Assembly: GCF_006494535.1 (NCBI RefSeq)
Contig: NZ_VHIQ01000003.1
Span: 248,001-312,000 of the forward strand
Source of the DNA: Paucihalobacter ruber
Lineage (GTDB): Bacteria > Bacteroidota > Bacteroidia > Flavobacteriales > Flavobacteriaceae
DNA: 64,000 nucleotides
Reading direction: 5' to 3'
This document shows positions 1 through 10,064 of the stretch, in pieces. Numbering within the stretch: the stretch's first letter is position 1; each line of letters begins with the position of its first letter. The notes below the pieces were generated by a model that did no database searches, was not told the DNA's origin, and worked only from the letters and a program-made list of their open reading frames with translations. Both the position numbers and the translations under genes were made by a program.

Positions 1-656
1 GTTCAAGACTAGCATTCGACGCGCAAGGCTATCTCTATTTCAGTATTGGCGATCGCGGTGAACGCGATGTGAATCCGCAAGATATTACCAGAGACAACGG
101 TAAAATTTACCGCATTTATGACGACGGTCGCATCCCGGAAGACAATCCGTTTTATAATGAACCCAACGCCGTTAAAGCCATCTACTCTTACGGACACAGA
201 AATACGCAAGGCATGGCTGTACACCCTCAAACAGGAGAAATCTGGACACATGAACACGGTCCGCGAGGTGGTGACGAAATCAATATTATTGCCGCAGGTA
301 AAAATTATGGATGGCCTGTAATTAGCTATGGCATTAACTACAATGGTACATCTTTTACCGAGTTTACAGAAATGGATGGCATGGAACAGCCTTTGCATTA
401 TTGGGATCCGTCCATCGCCCCTAGCGGTATGGCTTTTATTTCAAGTGATAAATATCCCGGATGGGAAGGCGATTTGTTGGTAGGCTCCTTAAAATTTGAA
501 TACCTAGACAAATGCACCATTGAGAACAACAAAGTGGTAAAAGAAGAACGCTTATTAGATGGTTTGGGACGCATCAGAACCGTAGTTCAAGGTCCAGATG
601 GCTATATATATGTTGGTGTTGAAAATGTAGGTATTGTTAAATTGCTTCAAAAATGA
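1..656 (+). CDS. PQQ-dependent sugar (glucose/sorbosone) dehydrogenase, C-terminal part
   Basis: The reading frame is already open at the left edge (first whole codon at base 3), so the N-terminus lies outside the window. The roughly 217 visible residues carry hallmarks of the soluble aldose sugar dehydrogenase (GSDH/YliI) beta-propeller family: GDRGE, HRNTQG, HGPRGGDE and NYGWP. Known members oxidise sugars at a PQQ cofactor in the periplasm and pass electrons to a carrier. The stop overlaps the next gene, a c-type cytochrome, by 4 bases (ATGA), which suggests translational coupling and an electron acceptor encoded with the dehydrogenase. The substrate cannot be told from the sequence. The internal ATG at 69 is not the true start, because homology continues upstream of it. 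Confidence 0.9.
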   Translation, partial: SRLAFDAQGYLYFSIGDRGERDVNPQDITRDNGKIYRIYDDGRIPEDNPFYNEPNAVKAIYSYGHRNTQGMAVHPQTGEIWTHEHGPRGGDEINIIAAGKNYGWPVISYGINYNGTSFTEFTEMDGMEQPLHYWDPSIAPSGMAFISSDKYPGWEGDLLVGSLKFEYLDKCTIENNKVVKEERLLDGLGRIRTVVQGPDGYIYVGVENVGIVKLLQK

Positions 657-1072
657 GATTAAAATATACAATTGTCATTGGTGCAATGTTTTTAGGTTTA
701 AACATGAATTGCCAAAACACTCCTAAAAAAGTTAGCGCTAACCTAGCCGAAAGTATGGAAGAAGGCAAACTTATTTACAACGACTTTTGCATAAGTTGCC
801 ACATGGCCGACGGCGAAGGTGCCGGAGCCATTTTTCCGCCTTTGGCAAATTCCGATTATTTAAAAAACAAACAAATTGAAAGCATTAAGGCAGTTAAATA
901 CGGCATGTCGGGCGAGATACTGGTAAATGGCAAAACCTACAATAGCGTTATGTCTCCAATGGGCTTATCAGACCAAGAAGTAGCCGATGTTATGAATTAC
1001 ATCAATAATTCATGGGGCAACGATTATGGCGAATTTTACGCCAAGTCCGATATTTCAAAGATCAAACCATAA
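653..1072 (+). CDS. c-type cytochrome (class I, single haem), probably membrane-anchored
   Basis: This 139-residue protein has an N-terminal hydrophobic segment and one haem motif CISCH at about residues 46-50, followed by GEGAG. A later Met in the SVMSPMG stretch is a plausible sixth haem ligand. That order fits class I cytochrome c. A Cys near residue 20 could be lipidated, but the preceding residues (NMN) fit a lipobox poorly, so an uncleaved anchor is also possible. The start codon overlaps the stop of the sugar dehydrogenase, so it probably accepts electrons from that enzyme in the periplasm. This functional link is inferred from gene order only. Confidence 0.88.
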   Translation: MRLKYTIVIGAMFLGLNMNCQNTPKKVSANLAESMEEGKLIYNDFCISCHMADGEGAGAIFPPLANSDYLKNKQIESIKAVKYGMSGEILVNGKTYNSVMSPMGLSDQEVADVMNYINNSWGNDYGEFYAKSDISKIKP

Positions 1073-1091
1073 TTAACACAGTGCAAATCAC

Positions 1092-1099
1092 TAAATTTG
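1092..1099 (+). promoter_or_regulatory. -7 promoter box for udk operon
   Basis: TAAATTTG followed by C matches the Bacteroidota primary-sigma -7 consensus TAnnTTTG. It lies 26 bases before the udk start in a 52-base gap. No clear TTG element is visible at the -33 distance. It would drive udk, the FtsB-like gene, mutA, the lipoprotein gene and mutB as one unit. Confidence 0.55.
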
Positions 1100-1124
1100 C
1101 AAAAGTGAATTTAAAGAGTTAAAA

Positions 1125-1745
1125 ATGCTAATTATTGGAATTGCCGGCGGCACAGGATGCGGCAAAACAACGGTTGTTAATCAAATTCTAAACGAACTTC
1201 CGTCGGGCGAAGTTGGTGTTATTTCACAAGATTCTTATTACAAAGACACCTCGCATTTAAGCTTTGAGGAACGCGTTGCCATTAACTTCGACCATCCGCG
1301 ATCTATTGATTTTGAATTGCTGGAACAGCACCTTATTCAGCTAAGAAACGGCCAAACTATAGAACAGCCCGTATATTCATTTATAAAACATAATCGTACC
1401 GGTGATGTTATTTTAACACACCCCAGAAAAGTTATGATTGTTGAAGGCATTTTGATTTTAACACACCCTGAATTAAGAAATCTGTTCGATATAAAAATTT
1501 ATGTGCATGCCGATAGCGATGAGCGCTTAATTAGAAGACTAAAAAGAGACATTAACGAACGTGGAAGAGATATAGACGAAGTTTTAGCCCGTTACCAAAA
1601 CACCCTAAAACCAATGCATCAGCAATTCATAGAACCTACTAAAGAATATGCAGACATTATTATACCAAATAATAAATATAATACCGTTGCCGTAGATATT
1701 GTTAAAACCATTATTAACGAAAGGTTAGTTTATGACCACAAATAA
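1125..1745 (+). CDS. udk: uridine kinase
   Basis: The 206-residue protein has the usual length for uridine/cytidine kinase, the cytosolic pyrimidine salvage enzyme that phosphorylates uridine or cytidine with ATP or GTP. The P-loop GGTGCGKTT lies at residues 8-16. Further family signatures are SQDSYYKD, the substrate-binding FDHP stretch, and RRLKRDINERGR in the lid region. A -7 promoter box sits just upstream. The gene overlaps the next one by 14 bases in another frame, so it heads an apparent five-gene operon reaching the methylmalonyl-CoA mutase genes. The udk to FtsB-like to mutA order is one I associate with flavobacterial genomes. Confidence 0.96.
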   Translation: MLIIGIAGGTGCGKTTVVNQILNELPSGEVGVISQDSYYKDTSHLSFEERVAINFDHPRSIDFELLEQHLIQLRNGQTIEQPVYSFIKHNRTGDVILTHPRKVMIVEGILILTHPELRNLFDIKIYVHADSDERLIRRLKRDINERGRDIDEVLARYQNTLKPMHQQFIEPTKEYADIIIPNNKYNTVAVDIVKTIINERLVYDHK

Positions 1746-2055
1746 AAACACAACAAAATTTCTAAGCATTCTTAAGAAACCATTTGTTTTGATTTTATTG
1801 ATATTTTTAATTTGGATGTTGTTTTTTGATGCCAACTCCTATCTAATTCACAGAGAATTAAACAAGGAAATTAACGAATTGGAAAAAGAGAAAAACTACT
1901 ATCTCAGGGAAATGGAAGCCGATAAAAAAATCATCAAACAACTCTCAACCGATGATGGTATTGAAAAACTGGCCAGAGAAAAATATTATATGAAAAAAGA
2001 GAACGAAGATATCTACATCATAGAATACGAAGATAGCATCGTTAAAAATAAATAG
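1732..2055 (+). CDS. FtsB/DivIC-like septum formation initiator protein
   Basis: This 107-residue protein has a short cytoplasmic N-terminus, one membrane segment at about residues 16-34, and a charged periplasmic coiled coil (NKEINELEKEKNYYLREM) ending in a LAREKYYMKKENED-type tail. That is the layout of FtsB/DivIC, small bitopic proteins that join FtsL and FtsQ/DivIB in the divisome. The LAREKYYMKKENE segment is the most diagnostic part. It overlaps udk by 14 bases and precedes mutA by 2 bases, so it is probably translated from the same transcript. The sequence does not tell FtsB from DivIC. Confidence 0.88.
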   Translation: MTTNKNTTKFLSILKKPFVLILLIFLIWMLFFDANSYLIHRELNKEINELEKEKNYYLREMEADKKIIKQLSTDDGIEKLAREKYYMKKENEDIYIIEYEDSIVKNK

Positions 2056-2057
2056 TT

Positions 2058-3425
2058 ATGACAAACCGTCTCTTTGAAATGTTTCCCGAAGTAACCGCAG
2101 CACAGTGGAAACAGCAAATACAAGTAGATTTAAAAGGTGCTGATTACAATCAGACACTTATTTGGAAAACCCTGGAAGGTATTGACGTAAAGCCTTTCTA
2201 CCATCCTGACGACATTTCAAATCCCAAAAATTTAAACATACCAACGCAACCGTGGCTCATTGGCCAGCACATTTATGCCAAAACAGCCAAAAGCGCCAAT
2301 AAAAAAGCATTAGAAGCTATTAATCGCGGTGCCGAAAGTATTATTTTTTCAATTGATAATTACAATGTATCGATAACCGAATTACTTGAAAACATCAATC
2401 CAAGTGATGTAAACATCATTACTAATTTTAAATTTTTAGCAGATGACTACATTAAAAACATTCCCTATGAAATTCTTAAAGAAATAATTGTTGTAAACGA
2501 TGTTATACATCACTTATCGGTATCGGGTAACTGGTATACCAATTTAAAAACAGATATGGAAGCGTTTTCAGGTATTGTACAAAACAGTGAGTGCCTTACC
2601 ATAGATTTAGAACATTATCAAAATGCCGGTGCCAATATTACACAACAACTAGCTTATGGTATGGCTCAAGCCTGTGAGTATCTCAATGATCTCGATTCAA
2701 AATTAGAAAAGCCTATAAAGCAGCAATTAAAAATTGTCTTTAAGGTAGCCGTAGGAAGCAATTACTTTTTTGAGATTGCAAAAATAAGAGCATTAAAATT
2801 ACTTTGGAGCACGGTCGCCTCTGAGTTCAATGTGAATATAAATTGCAAAGTCATTGCAACCCCAAGTAAACGAAATAAAAGTATTTACGATTACAATAAC
2901 AATATGTTGCGCACTACTACAGAATGCATGAGTGCCATATTAGGTGGTGCAGATGTTGTGTGTAATTTACCTTATGACGCCATTTATCATAAAGACAATG
3001 AATTTGGAAGCCGAATTGCCAGAAATCAACTACTCATTCTAAAACACGAAAGTTATTTTGATAAAGTTGAAAATATTGTTGAAGGTAACTACTATATTAA
3101 TGACATTACGCATCAACTGGCTGAAAAAGCTTTAAATCTTTTGAAAGAAATTGAGCAAGCCGGAGGACTGTTAGAACAACTTAAAAATGGTACAATTCAG
3201 AAAAAAATAAAAGATAGCGCCAATAAAGAGCAGGCGCTATTCAATGAAGGTGCTTTGGTATTGTTGGGTGCCAACAAACAACCCAAAAAAGACGAAACTG
3301 TAAAAAACAATCTGGATATATATCCTTTTGTAAAGTACAACCCGGTAAAAACAATTATTGCACCAATCATTGAAAATAGATTGGCCGAACACCTGGAAAA
3401 AGAAAGACTTGAAAATGAAAAGTAA
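2058..3425 (+). CDS. mutA: methylmalonyl-CoA mutase small (beta) subunit, short form
   Basis: The 455 residues align in order with the TIM-barrel part of methylmalonyl-CoA mutase: LFEMFPEVTAAQWK near the start, then YFFEIAKIRALKLLW and SRIARNQLLIL, which parallel the same stretches of the large subunit encoded at 4059. The small subunit of the heterodimer is catalytically inactive and stabilises MutB. Classical small subunits run to about 620 residues with a C-terminal cobalamin-like domain. This one ends right after the barrel, so that domain is absent. The last 11 bases overlap the start of a lipoprotein gene that separates it from mutB. Confidence 0.93.
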   Translation: MTNRLFEMFPEVTAAQWKQQIQVDLKGADYNQTLIWKTLEGIDVKPFYHPDDISNPKNLNIPTQPWLIGQHIYAKTAKSANKKALEAINRGAESIIFSIDNYNVSITELLENINPSDVNIITNFKFLADDYIKNIPYEILKEIIVVNDVIHHLSVSGNWYTNLKTDMEAFSGIVQNSECLTIDLEHYQNAGANITQQLAYGMAQACEYLNDLDSKLEKPIKQQLKIVFKVAVGSNYFFEIAKIRALKLLWSTVASEFNVNINCKVIATPSKRNKSIYDYNNNMLRTTTECMSAILGGADVVCNLPYDAIYHKDNEFGSRIARNQLLILKHESYFDKVENIVEGNYYINDITHQLAEKALNLLKEIEQAGGLLEQLKNGTIQKKIKDSANKEQALFNEGALVLLGANKQPKKDETVKNNLDIYPFVKYNPVKTIIAPIIENRLAEHLEKERLENEK

Positions 3426-4059
3426 AAAGTTAATTTTAGTAGTGACTATCATCGCTGCCATAAGTTTTAATTCTTGTGTTGACGCTATAAAAGAGTTTAA
3501 CAATTGGGGAGCCACTGAAGATATTGAAGAACTACCCGGTAAATATCACTTTCTTGAAAAAGAAGGCATTAAGGTGTTTTTACCTGAAATTTTTGAAAGA
3601 ACATCCATGGCAGAATACCTCGAACTTGTAAAAACAATGGGCACAAAAGATGAATATGCCTTCGAAGTCAATCAGTTCAAATCCCGTTCAAGGATGGATG
3701 GTAATTTCTACATCTATTTCGATAAAGATTCCGGTTCTACCTATTCCATCTATACAAGACCTTATTTGCAACTGTATCAAGAAGAGGCAGCTAACTTACT
3801 TGCTGTTATTAGGGCCAATCAAGATGAAGCAGCCAAGGGACTTCCAAGAAAATTCACGAAAATTACAGCCAAATTTGACGACAGTCGTGGTCCGCAAATA
3901 TTTAAAGCGGTTTACAAAATAGAAAACACCAAGAAAAAAACCGAAGTCTTTCAACACAGTTATATCGTGTCTAGCAATGATCATACGGTTTTCATCAACT
4001 TAACAACACCATTCCAAGACGTTAATTTTGATGTATTTCTTCAAAAAATGGTAATGTAA
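3415..4059 (+). CDS. hypothetical lipoprotein between mutA and mutB
   Basis: I chose ATG 3415 because it gives a clean signal peptide ([10 protein letters not shown] onwards) and lipobox-like FNSC with Cys20. The longer frame from 3358 would put a charged segment before the signal. The mature part, about 195 residues, has no motif I recognise. It is mixed alpha/beta in character, with a closing phrase VFLQKMVM. Translation is tightly coupled: the start overlaps mutA by 11 bases and the stop shares one base with the mutB start. A periplasmic lipoprotein inside a mutase operon has no obvious enzymatic role there. Confidence 0.82.
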   Translation: MKSKKLILVVTIIAAISFNSCVDAIKEFNNWGATEDIEELPGKYHFLEKEGIKVFLPEIFERTSMAEYLELVKTMGTKDEYAFEVNQFKSRSRMDGNFYIYFDKDSGSTYSIYTRPYLQLYQEEAANLLAVIRANQDEAAKGLPRKFTKITAKFDDSRGPQIFKAVYKIENTKKKTEVFQHSYIVSSNDHTVFINLTTPFQDVNFDVFLQKMVM

Positions 4060-6200
4060 TGAAACGAAAAGACCTTCAACACATTCAAATTAAAAACACT
4101 GTTGTTAGTAATAACGGTGTAACCGGTAATCCCTCCAACTTTAAAACCGCCGAAGGTATTGCCGTAAAAAGTAAATATACCGAGGCAGATATCGAAAACG
4201 CAGAACACCTTAATTATGTAGCCGGTATTGCACCATTTTTGCGTGGACCATACAGCACCATGCATGTAATAAGACCTTGGACCATTAGGCAATATGCCGG
4301 ATTTTCAACAGCTGAAGAAAGCAACGCTTTTTACAGAAGAAATTTGGCCGCAGGTCAAAAAGGTTTATCGGTTGCGTTTGACTTAGCAACTCACAGAGGT
4401 TACGACTCAGACCACGAGCGTGTAGTGGGAGATGTTGGTAAAGCTGGCGTAGCCATAGATACTGTTGAAGATATGAAGGTATTATTTGATCAGATTCCCC
4501 TAGATCAAATGAGTGTTTCTATGACTATGAATGGCGCCGTTTTGCCAATATTGGCATTTTACATTGTTGCCGGCGAAGAACAAGGCGTAAAACCCGAACA
4601 GCTTTCTGGAACCATCCAAAACGATATTTTAAAAGAATTCATGGTGCGGAATACCTATATCTATCCGCCAACACCATCCATAAAAATCATTTCAGATATT
4701 TTTGAATATACCAGTAAGCACATGCCAAAGTTTAACAGTATTAGTATTTCAGGTTATCACATGCAAGAAGCCGGTGCCACCTGCGATATTGAACTGGCTT
4801 ATACCTTGGCCGATGGATTGGAATACATTAGAAAAGGCCTCGAAGCAGGTATGGATATCGATACCTTTGCTCCAAGACTTTCTTTCTTTTGGGCCATTGG
4901 CATGAACCATTTTATGGAAATTGCTAAAATGCGAGCTGCCAGAATGCTATGGGCAAAACTGGTAAAACAATTTAATCCTAAAAATCCAAAATCGCTCGCT
5001 TTAAGAACCCACAGCCAAACATCGGGATGGAGTTTAACCGAGCAAGACCCGTTTAACAACGTGGCCCGAACCTGCATTGAAGCTGCTGCCGCGGCATTTG
5101 GCGGCACACAGAGTTTACATACCAATGCTTTAGATGAAGCCATTGCCCTACCAACCGATTTTTCTGCAAGAATTGCCAGAAACACTCAGTTATATCTTCA
5201 AGATGAAACCTTTATAACCAAAACCGTCGATCCTTGGGCAGGTAGCTACTATGTTGAAAACCTAACACACCAAATTGCTCAAAAAGCCTGGAAACTTATC
5301 GAGGAAGTAGAAGAACTCGGTGGCATGACAAAAGCTATTGAAGCCGGAATTCCGAAAATGAGAATTGAAGAAGCTGCAGCGAAAAAACAAGCGCGTATAG
5401 ATTCAGGTCAAGATATTATTGTGGGTGTTAACAAATACAGATTGGCAGAAGAAGACCCAATTCACACCTTAGAAGTAGACAACCAAACCGTTAGATTACA
5501 GCAAATTGAAAAATTAAATAACCTCAAAGCCTCCAGAAATAACGACAAAGTTAAAGTCGCTCTTACAAAATTAACCGAAGCCGCTAAATCAGGTAAAGAA
5601 AATTTATTAGCTTTAGCTGTTGAAGCAGCACGCCAACGCGCCACATTGGGCGAAATAAGCGATGCTCTAGAAACTGTATTTGGAAGATACAAAGCAAAAA
5701 TTCAATCTTTTTCAGGTGTGTATAGTAAAGAAATAAAAGACGATTCGCTGTTTAAAAAAGCTCGCGAACTGGCCGATAAGTTTGCCGAACAAGAAGGTAG
5801 ACGACCCCGAATAATGATTGCCAAAATGGGTCAGGATGGTCATGATCGTGGCGCAAAAGTAGTGGCTACCGGCTACGCCGATTTAGGTTTTGATGTAGAT
5901 ATTGGTCCGCTATTCCAAACACCTCAGGAAGCAGCCAAACAAGCGGTAGAAAACGATGTTCATATATTGGGAGTTTCTTCGCTTGCGGCAGGACACAAAA
6001 CACTGGTTCCACAAGTTATTGAAGAACTTAAAAAATATGGCCGCGATGACATTATGGTTATTGTTGGCGGTGTCATTCCAAAACAAGACTATCAATATCT
6101 CTTTGATGCCGGTGCAGTAGCCGTTTTTGGTCCCGGCACCAATATTAGCGAAGCTGCAATTTCAATTTTAGACATATTAATCGATGAGGTGAATTTTTAA
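4059..6200 (+). CDS. mutB: methylmalonyl-CoA mutase large (alpha) subunit
   Basis: This 713-residue protein matches the full-length catalytic subunit that interconverts succinyl-CoA and (R)-methylmalonyl-CoA with adenosylcobalamin. The N-terminal barrel carries [31 protein letters not shown] and [16 protein letters not shown]. The C-terminal B12-binding domain has the base-off motif DGHDRG (D593, H595), then GVSSLAAGH and VGGVIP. All are intact, so it should be active. Its ATG shares a base with the stop of the upstream lipoprotein gene. It ends the udk-led operon. Likely roles are propionate metabolism, or supply of methylmalonyl-CoA from succinyl-CoA. Confidence 0.97.
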   Translation: MKRKDLQHIQIKNTVVSNNGVTGNPSNFKTAEGIAVKSKYTEADIENAEHLNYVAGIAPFLRGPYSTMHVIRPWTIRQYAGFSTAEESNAFYRRNLAAGQKGLSVAFDLATHRGYDSDHERVVGDVGKAGVAIDTVEDMKVLFDQIPLDQMSVSMTMNGAVLPILAFYIVAGEEQGVKPEQLSGTIQNDILKEFMVRNTYIYPPTPSIKIISDIFEYTSKHMPKFNSISISGYHMQEAGATCDIELAYTLADGLEYIRKGLEAGMDIDTFAPRLSFFWAIGMNHFMEIAKMRAARMLWAKLVKQFNPKNPKSLALRTHSQTSGWSLTEQDPFNNVARTCIEAAAAAFGGTQSLHTNALDEAIALPTDFSARIARNTQLYLQDETFITKTVDPWAGSYYVENLTHQIAQKAWKLIEEVEELGGMTKAIEAGIPKMRIEEAAAKKQARIDSGQDIIVGVNKYRLAEEDPIHTLEVDNQTVRLQQIEKLNNLKASRNNDKVKVALTKLTEAAKSGKENLLALAVEAARQRATLGEISDALETVFGRYKAKIQSFSGVYSKEIKDDSLFKKARELADKFAEQEGRRPRIMIAKMGQDGHDRGAKVVATGYADLGFDVDIGPLFQTPQEAAKQAVENDVHILGVSSLAAGHKTLVPQVIEELKKYGRDDIMVIVGGVIPKQDYQYLFDAGAVAVFGPGTNISEAAISILDILIDEVNF

Positions 6201-6295
6201 GTTTTAAATAAAATAAATGTTAAAAAAAGGCGTTAAAGTCTTCGGTATAAAAATAATTACTACATTTATTATCAACTTTTTAAAACTTTTAATAT

Positions 6296-9139
6296 ATGAA
6301 ATCCCTCACAAGTAAAGCACTGCTATTGCTTAGTGCGTTCACACTTATTTTTGCAGAAATTTCAGCACAACAAAGCACCACTGTTTCTGCTGCAAAGATT
6401 GACCTCACCGAAAAAATTCCAATAGACCCTAAAGTTAAAGTCGGGAAATTGGAGAACGGACTTACATATTACGTACAAAGTAATCCCAAACCTGAAAACA
6501 AGGTAGAATTACGATTAGCTATCAATGCAGGATCGATCCTAGAGGACGATGACCAACAAGGATTGGCGCATTTCATGGAACATATGAACTTTAACGGAAC
6601 AACCAATTTCAAAAAGAATGAACTAGTTGACTATCTTCAAGGCATTGGTGTAAAATTTGGAGCCGATTTAAATGCTTATACCAGTTTTGATCAAACTGTT
6701 TACATTCTTCCAATTCCTAGCGATGATCCTGAAAAATTAGACAAAGGCTTTCAAATTTTAGAAGACTGGGCATTTAATGCACTTCTTGAAGATGAAGAAA
6801 TAGATAAAGAGCGCGGCGTAGTTTTAGAAGAATTACGCATTGGCAAAGGCGCCGACGAAAGAATGAGACAGCGCTATCTTCCAAAAATGATGTATGGGTC
6901 TCGCTATGCCGAACGCCTTCCTATAGGTAAAAAAGAAATTATCGAAAACTTTGATTACGATGTTATTAGAAGATATCACAAGGATTGGTACAGACCAGAT
7001 TTAATGGCTGTTATTGCGGTTGGCGACTTAGACGTTGAAACCTTGGAAGCAAAAATCATCGAGTATTTTGGTGATGTCCCCGCTGTTAAAAATCCAAGAG
7101 AAAGAAAAGAATACGATTTACCCAACCACGAAGATACTTTTATTTCAATTGAAAGTGATCCTGAGGCATCATTCACCAATGTACAAATTATGTACAAAGA
7201 CCGCGAGAATAAAAAGCCTACCGAAACCATTAAAGATTTTAGAGACAACCTTGTACGCTCCTTATTTTCGCAAATGATCAATAACCGATTAGACGAATTG
7301 AGAAATAGTCCCAATCCACCATTTGTGTTTGGTTCTTCTTATTACGGAGGTACTTTCGCTAGAAATAAAAATGCCTACCAATCCAGTGCCTTTGTGGATG
7401 CTTCTAAACAATTAGAAGCTTTAAAAACATTGTTAGTTGAAAACGAACGCGTTAAAAGACATGGTTTTTTTGAAGGCGAGTTTGAGCGTGCCAAAAAAGA
7501 CTTAATTGCCAATTTAGAAAGAGCATATAAAGACAGAGACAAAACAGAATCGGGCAGAATAGTTGGTGCGTATATCAACAATTATTTAGATCAAACACCC
7601 ATAGCCGGTATCGAATGGAATTACAACATGATGATGACATTGCTACCGGGTATTAAAATTGAAGAAGCCAGCCAACTCATTGAAAATTACATCAAAGAAG
7701 ATAATCGTGTGATTATTTTAACCGGACCCGAAAAGGAAGGTCTTAAAAAAGTAACTGAACAAGAAGTTAAAGACCTACTGGCTGCCATTGATGATATGGA
7801 AATTGAACCTTACAAAGATGCCGAAGTAGCCGAAAGCCTTATTACCAAATTACCTAAAAAAGGCAGTGTTATTGACTACAGCTTAAATGATGAACTAGAT
7901 ACCAAAACCATAACCTTGAGTAATGGTGTAAAAGTAACCTATAAAATTACCGATTTTAAGAATGACGAGGTACTGTTCGATGCATTCAGATATGGTGGTA
8001 CATCTTTATATTCAGATGAAGATTATCTGGCTACTGCTAATGCTAATGGCGGCTTAACCGAAGCAGGTGTCAATGGTTTCAAAATAAACGATATCAATAA
8101 AATACTGTCAGGAAAAATAGTGAATGTAAGACCATCAATTGGCGGATACAGCGAAAATATTTCAGGAAACTCAACACCCGATGCACTCGAAGAATTGTTT
8201 CAACTAACGCATCTTTATTTTTCAGCTTTAAATAAAGACGATGAAGCATTTCAGTCTTTTGTCAATAAACAAAAGGCGTTTGCAGGAAATTTACTGGCTA
8301 ACCCACAATTCTTTTTTCAAATTGAATTGGGTAAGTTTCTAAATGAAGGAAATCCGCGCTACGTTCCATTTCCTACTGCCGAAAGCTGGGAAGAAGCCAA
8401 TTACGATTTGGCCCACCAAAAATATATGGAGCGTTTTTCGGATGCCTCCGGATTTCATTTTTACTTGATAGGTAATTTAGACGAAACAAAATTGGTTGAT
8501 TTATGTGAAACCTATTTAGCGAGTTTACCAAGCAGTAACAAAGAACATTCATACAACGTTCCGGATTACAGACCCTTAACGGGCAGTCATAAAAAGGTAA
8601 TTAAAACCGGAACAGACCAAAAAAGTAATGTGAGACTCATTTACAACGGCCCAACCGATTACAGTCCTGAAGAAAATTTAGCCCTAAGAAGTGTAGGCGA
8701 AGTACTTACCATTAAACTCATTGAAAAATTAAGAGAAGAAGAAGGTGGCGTTTACGGTGCCGGAGCAGGCGGAAGCATCAGCAAAATTCCATATGGTTGG
8801 TACAGATTTACAATCAGCTTCCCTTGCGGACCCGAAAATGTTGATAAACTTACAAGTGCAGCACTTGCTGAGTTAGACCTCATCATAAAAGATGGTCCAA
8901 CAGAAACTGATCTTAATAAAGTTAAAGAATCGCTCAAGCTAAAACACAAAGAAGATTTAAAAACCAACAGATATTGGTTAGGTTTGTTAAGAGGTAGTGA
9001 TTATGAGCAAAAAGATGCTAACAACATGCTTGAATTTGAAAAAAATGTTGAAAATTTAACCGTAGCCGATCTACAAAAAGTAGCCGAAAAATATTTAACA
9101 AAAGGCTATATTACAGCCATTCAAATGCCTGAAGATTAA
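6296..9139 (+). CDS. M16 family zinc metallopeptidase, exported
   Basis: The 947-residue protein starts with a signal peptide (MKSLTSKALLLLSAFTLIFA, then EISAQQ). It carries the inverted zinc motif HFMEH at residues 92-96, with a distal Glu in the VLEELRIGKG stretch. The length allows the four repeated domains of pitrilysin-type enzymes, with the second half catalytically silent. Known bacterial M16 proteins of this kind degrade peptides in the periplasm or at the outer membrane. It stands alone: a 95-base gap precedes it, with only a weak -7-like TACATTTA at 6261-6268, and a strong terminator follows. Confidence 0.94.
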   Translation: MKSLTSKALLLLSAFTLIFAEISAQQSTTVSAAKIDLTEKIPIDPKVKVGKLENGLTYYVQSNPKPENKVELRLAINAGSILEDDDQQGLAHFMEHMNFNGTTNFKKNELVDYLQGIGVKFGADLNAYTSFDQTVYILPIPSDDPEKLDKGFQILEDWAFNALLEDEEIDKERGVVLEELRIGKGADERMRQRYLPKMMYGSRYAERLPIGKKEIIENFDYDVIRRYHKDWYRPDLMAVIAVGDLDVETLEAKIIEYFGDVPAVKNPRERKEYDLPNHEDTFISIESDPEASFTNVQIMYKDRENKKPTETIKDFRDNLVRSLFSQMINNRLDELRNSPNPPFVFGSSYYGGTFARNKNAYQSSAFVDASKQLEALKTLLVENERVKRHGFFEGEFERAKKDLIANLERAYKDRDKTESGRIVGAYINNYLDQTPIAGIEWNYNMMMTLLPGIKIEEASQLIENYIKEDNRVIILTGPEKEGLKKVTEQEVKDLLAAIDDMEIEPYKDAEVAESLITKLPKKGSVIDYSLNDELDTKTITLSNGVKVTYKITDFKNDEVLFDAFRYGGTSLYSDEDYLATANANGGLTEAGVNGFKINDINKILSGKIVNVRPSIGGYSENISGNSTPDALEELFQLTHLYFSALNKDDEAFQSFVNKQKAFAGNLLANPQFFFQIELGKFLNEGNPRYVPFPTAESWEEANYDLAHQKYMERFSDASGFHFYLIGNLDETKLVDLCETYLASLPSSNKEHSYNVPDYRPLTGSHKKVIKTGTDQKSNVRLIYNGPTDYSPEENLALRSVGEVLTIKLIEKLREEEGGVYGAGAGGSISKIPYGWYRFTISFPCGPENVDKLTSAALAELDLIIKDGPTETDLNKVKESLKLKHKEDLKTNRYWLGLLRGSDYEQKDANNMLEFEKNVENLTVADLQKVAEKYLTKGYITAIQMPED

Positions 9140-9160
9140 AGTTTAGTGTGATAATTTAGA

Positions 9161-9194
9161 AAGCAGCGAGAATAAACTTGTCGCTGCTTTTTTA
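9161..9194 (+). terminator. rho-independent terminator after the M16 protease gene
   Basis: A perfect 9-bp stem (AAGCAGCGA with TCGCTGCTT) encloses an 11-base loop and runs into a T tract. It lies 22 bases past the M16 protease stop and separates that gene from parA. Confidence 0.88.
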
Positions 9195-9296
9195 TTGGTT
9201 TTAATTTAATGATAACCCTTGTATAACTGTTAACAAATTGGGTTTTATAAACTCATAATTAATTGTATTTTTACCTACTCAAAACCAAATCAATTA

Positions 9297-10064
9297 ATGG
9301 GTAAAATCATTGCAATTGCCAATCAAAAAGGTGGTGTTGGAAAAACCACTACCTCAGTTAACTTAGCCGCTTCTCTTGGTGTTTTAGATAAAAAAGTGCT
9401 ACTCATAGATGCCGATCCGCAAGCCAATGCCACTTCTGGCCTGGGCATAGACGTAGACAGTATAGAGATTGGTTCTTATCAGTTATTAGAACACACTGCA
9501 AAAGCAGAAGACTGCATTATACCTACCAATTCGCCAAATGTTTCAATTATTCCGGCACATATAGACTTAGTGGCGATTGAAATTGAACTTGTTGACAAGG
9601 AAGACAGAGAATACATGCTGAAAAAAGCCGTATCACATCTTAAAACCGAATACGATTTCATCCTAATAGATTGTGCACCGTCGTTAGGCTTACTAACTTT
9701 AAATGCCCTTACAGCAGCCGATTCGGTTATTATTCCGATACAATGCGAATATTTTGCATTAGAAGGATTAGGAAAACTACTCAATACCATTAAAAGCGTA
9801 CAAAAAATTCACAACGCCGCCTTAGACATCGAAGGCATGTTACTCACTATGTACGATTCCCGATTAAGGCTGTCGAATCAGGTGGTTGAAGAGGTGCAAA
9901 AGCACTTTAGCGATATGGTGTTTGAAACCATCATTCAGCGTAATGTAAAACTCGGTGAAGCACCAAGTTTTGGTGAAAGTATCATTAACTATGATGTTGG
10001 TAGTAAAGGCGCCACTAATTATTTAAGCTTGGCGCGCGAAATCATTCAAAAAAATGAGAGCTAA
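9297..10064 (+). CDS. parA: chromosome partitioning ATPase ParA/Soj
   Basis: The 255-residue protein has the deviant Walker A motif KGGVGKTT at residues 11-18, LLIDADPQANAT after it, and a Walker B-like FILIDCAPSLG. These define ParA/Soj-type ATPases, which form DNA-bound dimers and move ParB-parS complexes. The length fits the short chromosomal class without an N-terminal helix-turn-helix. It overlaps parB by one base (TAATG). The gene lies past the upstream terminator; a TATTTTTA at 9266-9273 could be its -7 box, but no well-placed -33 element is visible. Confidence 0.96.
   Translation: MGKIIAIANQKGGVGKTTTSVNLAASLGVLDKKVLLIDADPQANATSGLGIDVDSIEIGSYQLLEHTAKAEDCIIPTNSPNVSIIPAHIDLVAIEIELVDKEDREYMLKKAVSHLKTEYDFILIDCAPSLGLLTLNALTAADSVIIPIQCEYFALEGLGKLLNTIKSVQKIHNAALDIEGMLLTMYDSRLRLSNQVVEEVQKHFSDMVFETIIQRNVKLGEAPSFGESIINYDVGSKGATNYLSLAREIIQKNES

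Noticed and set aside
1073-1124. Cobalamin riboswitch ahead of the mutase operon
   Set aside because: The gap is only 52 bases and lacks a B12-box, and mutA itself has 2 bases upstream.
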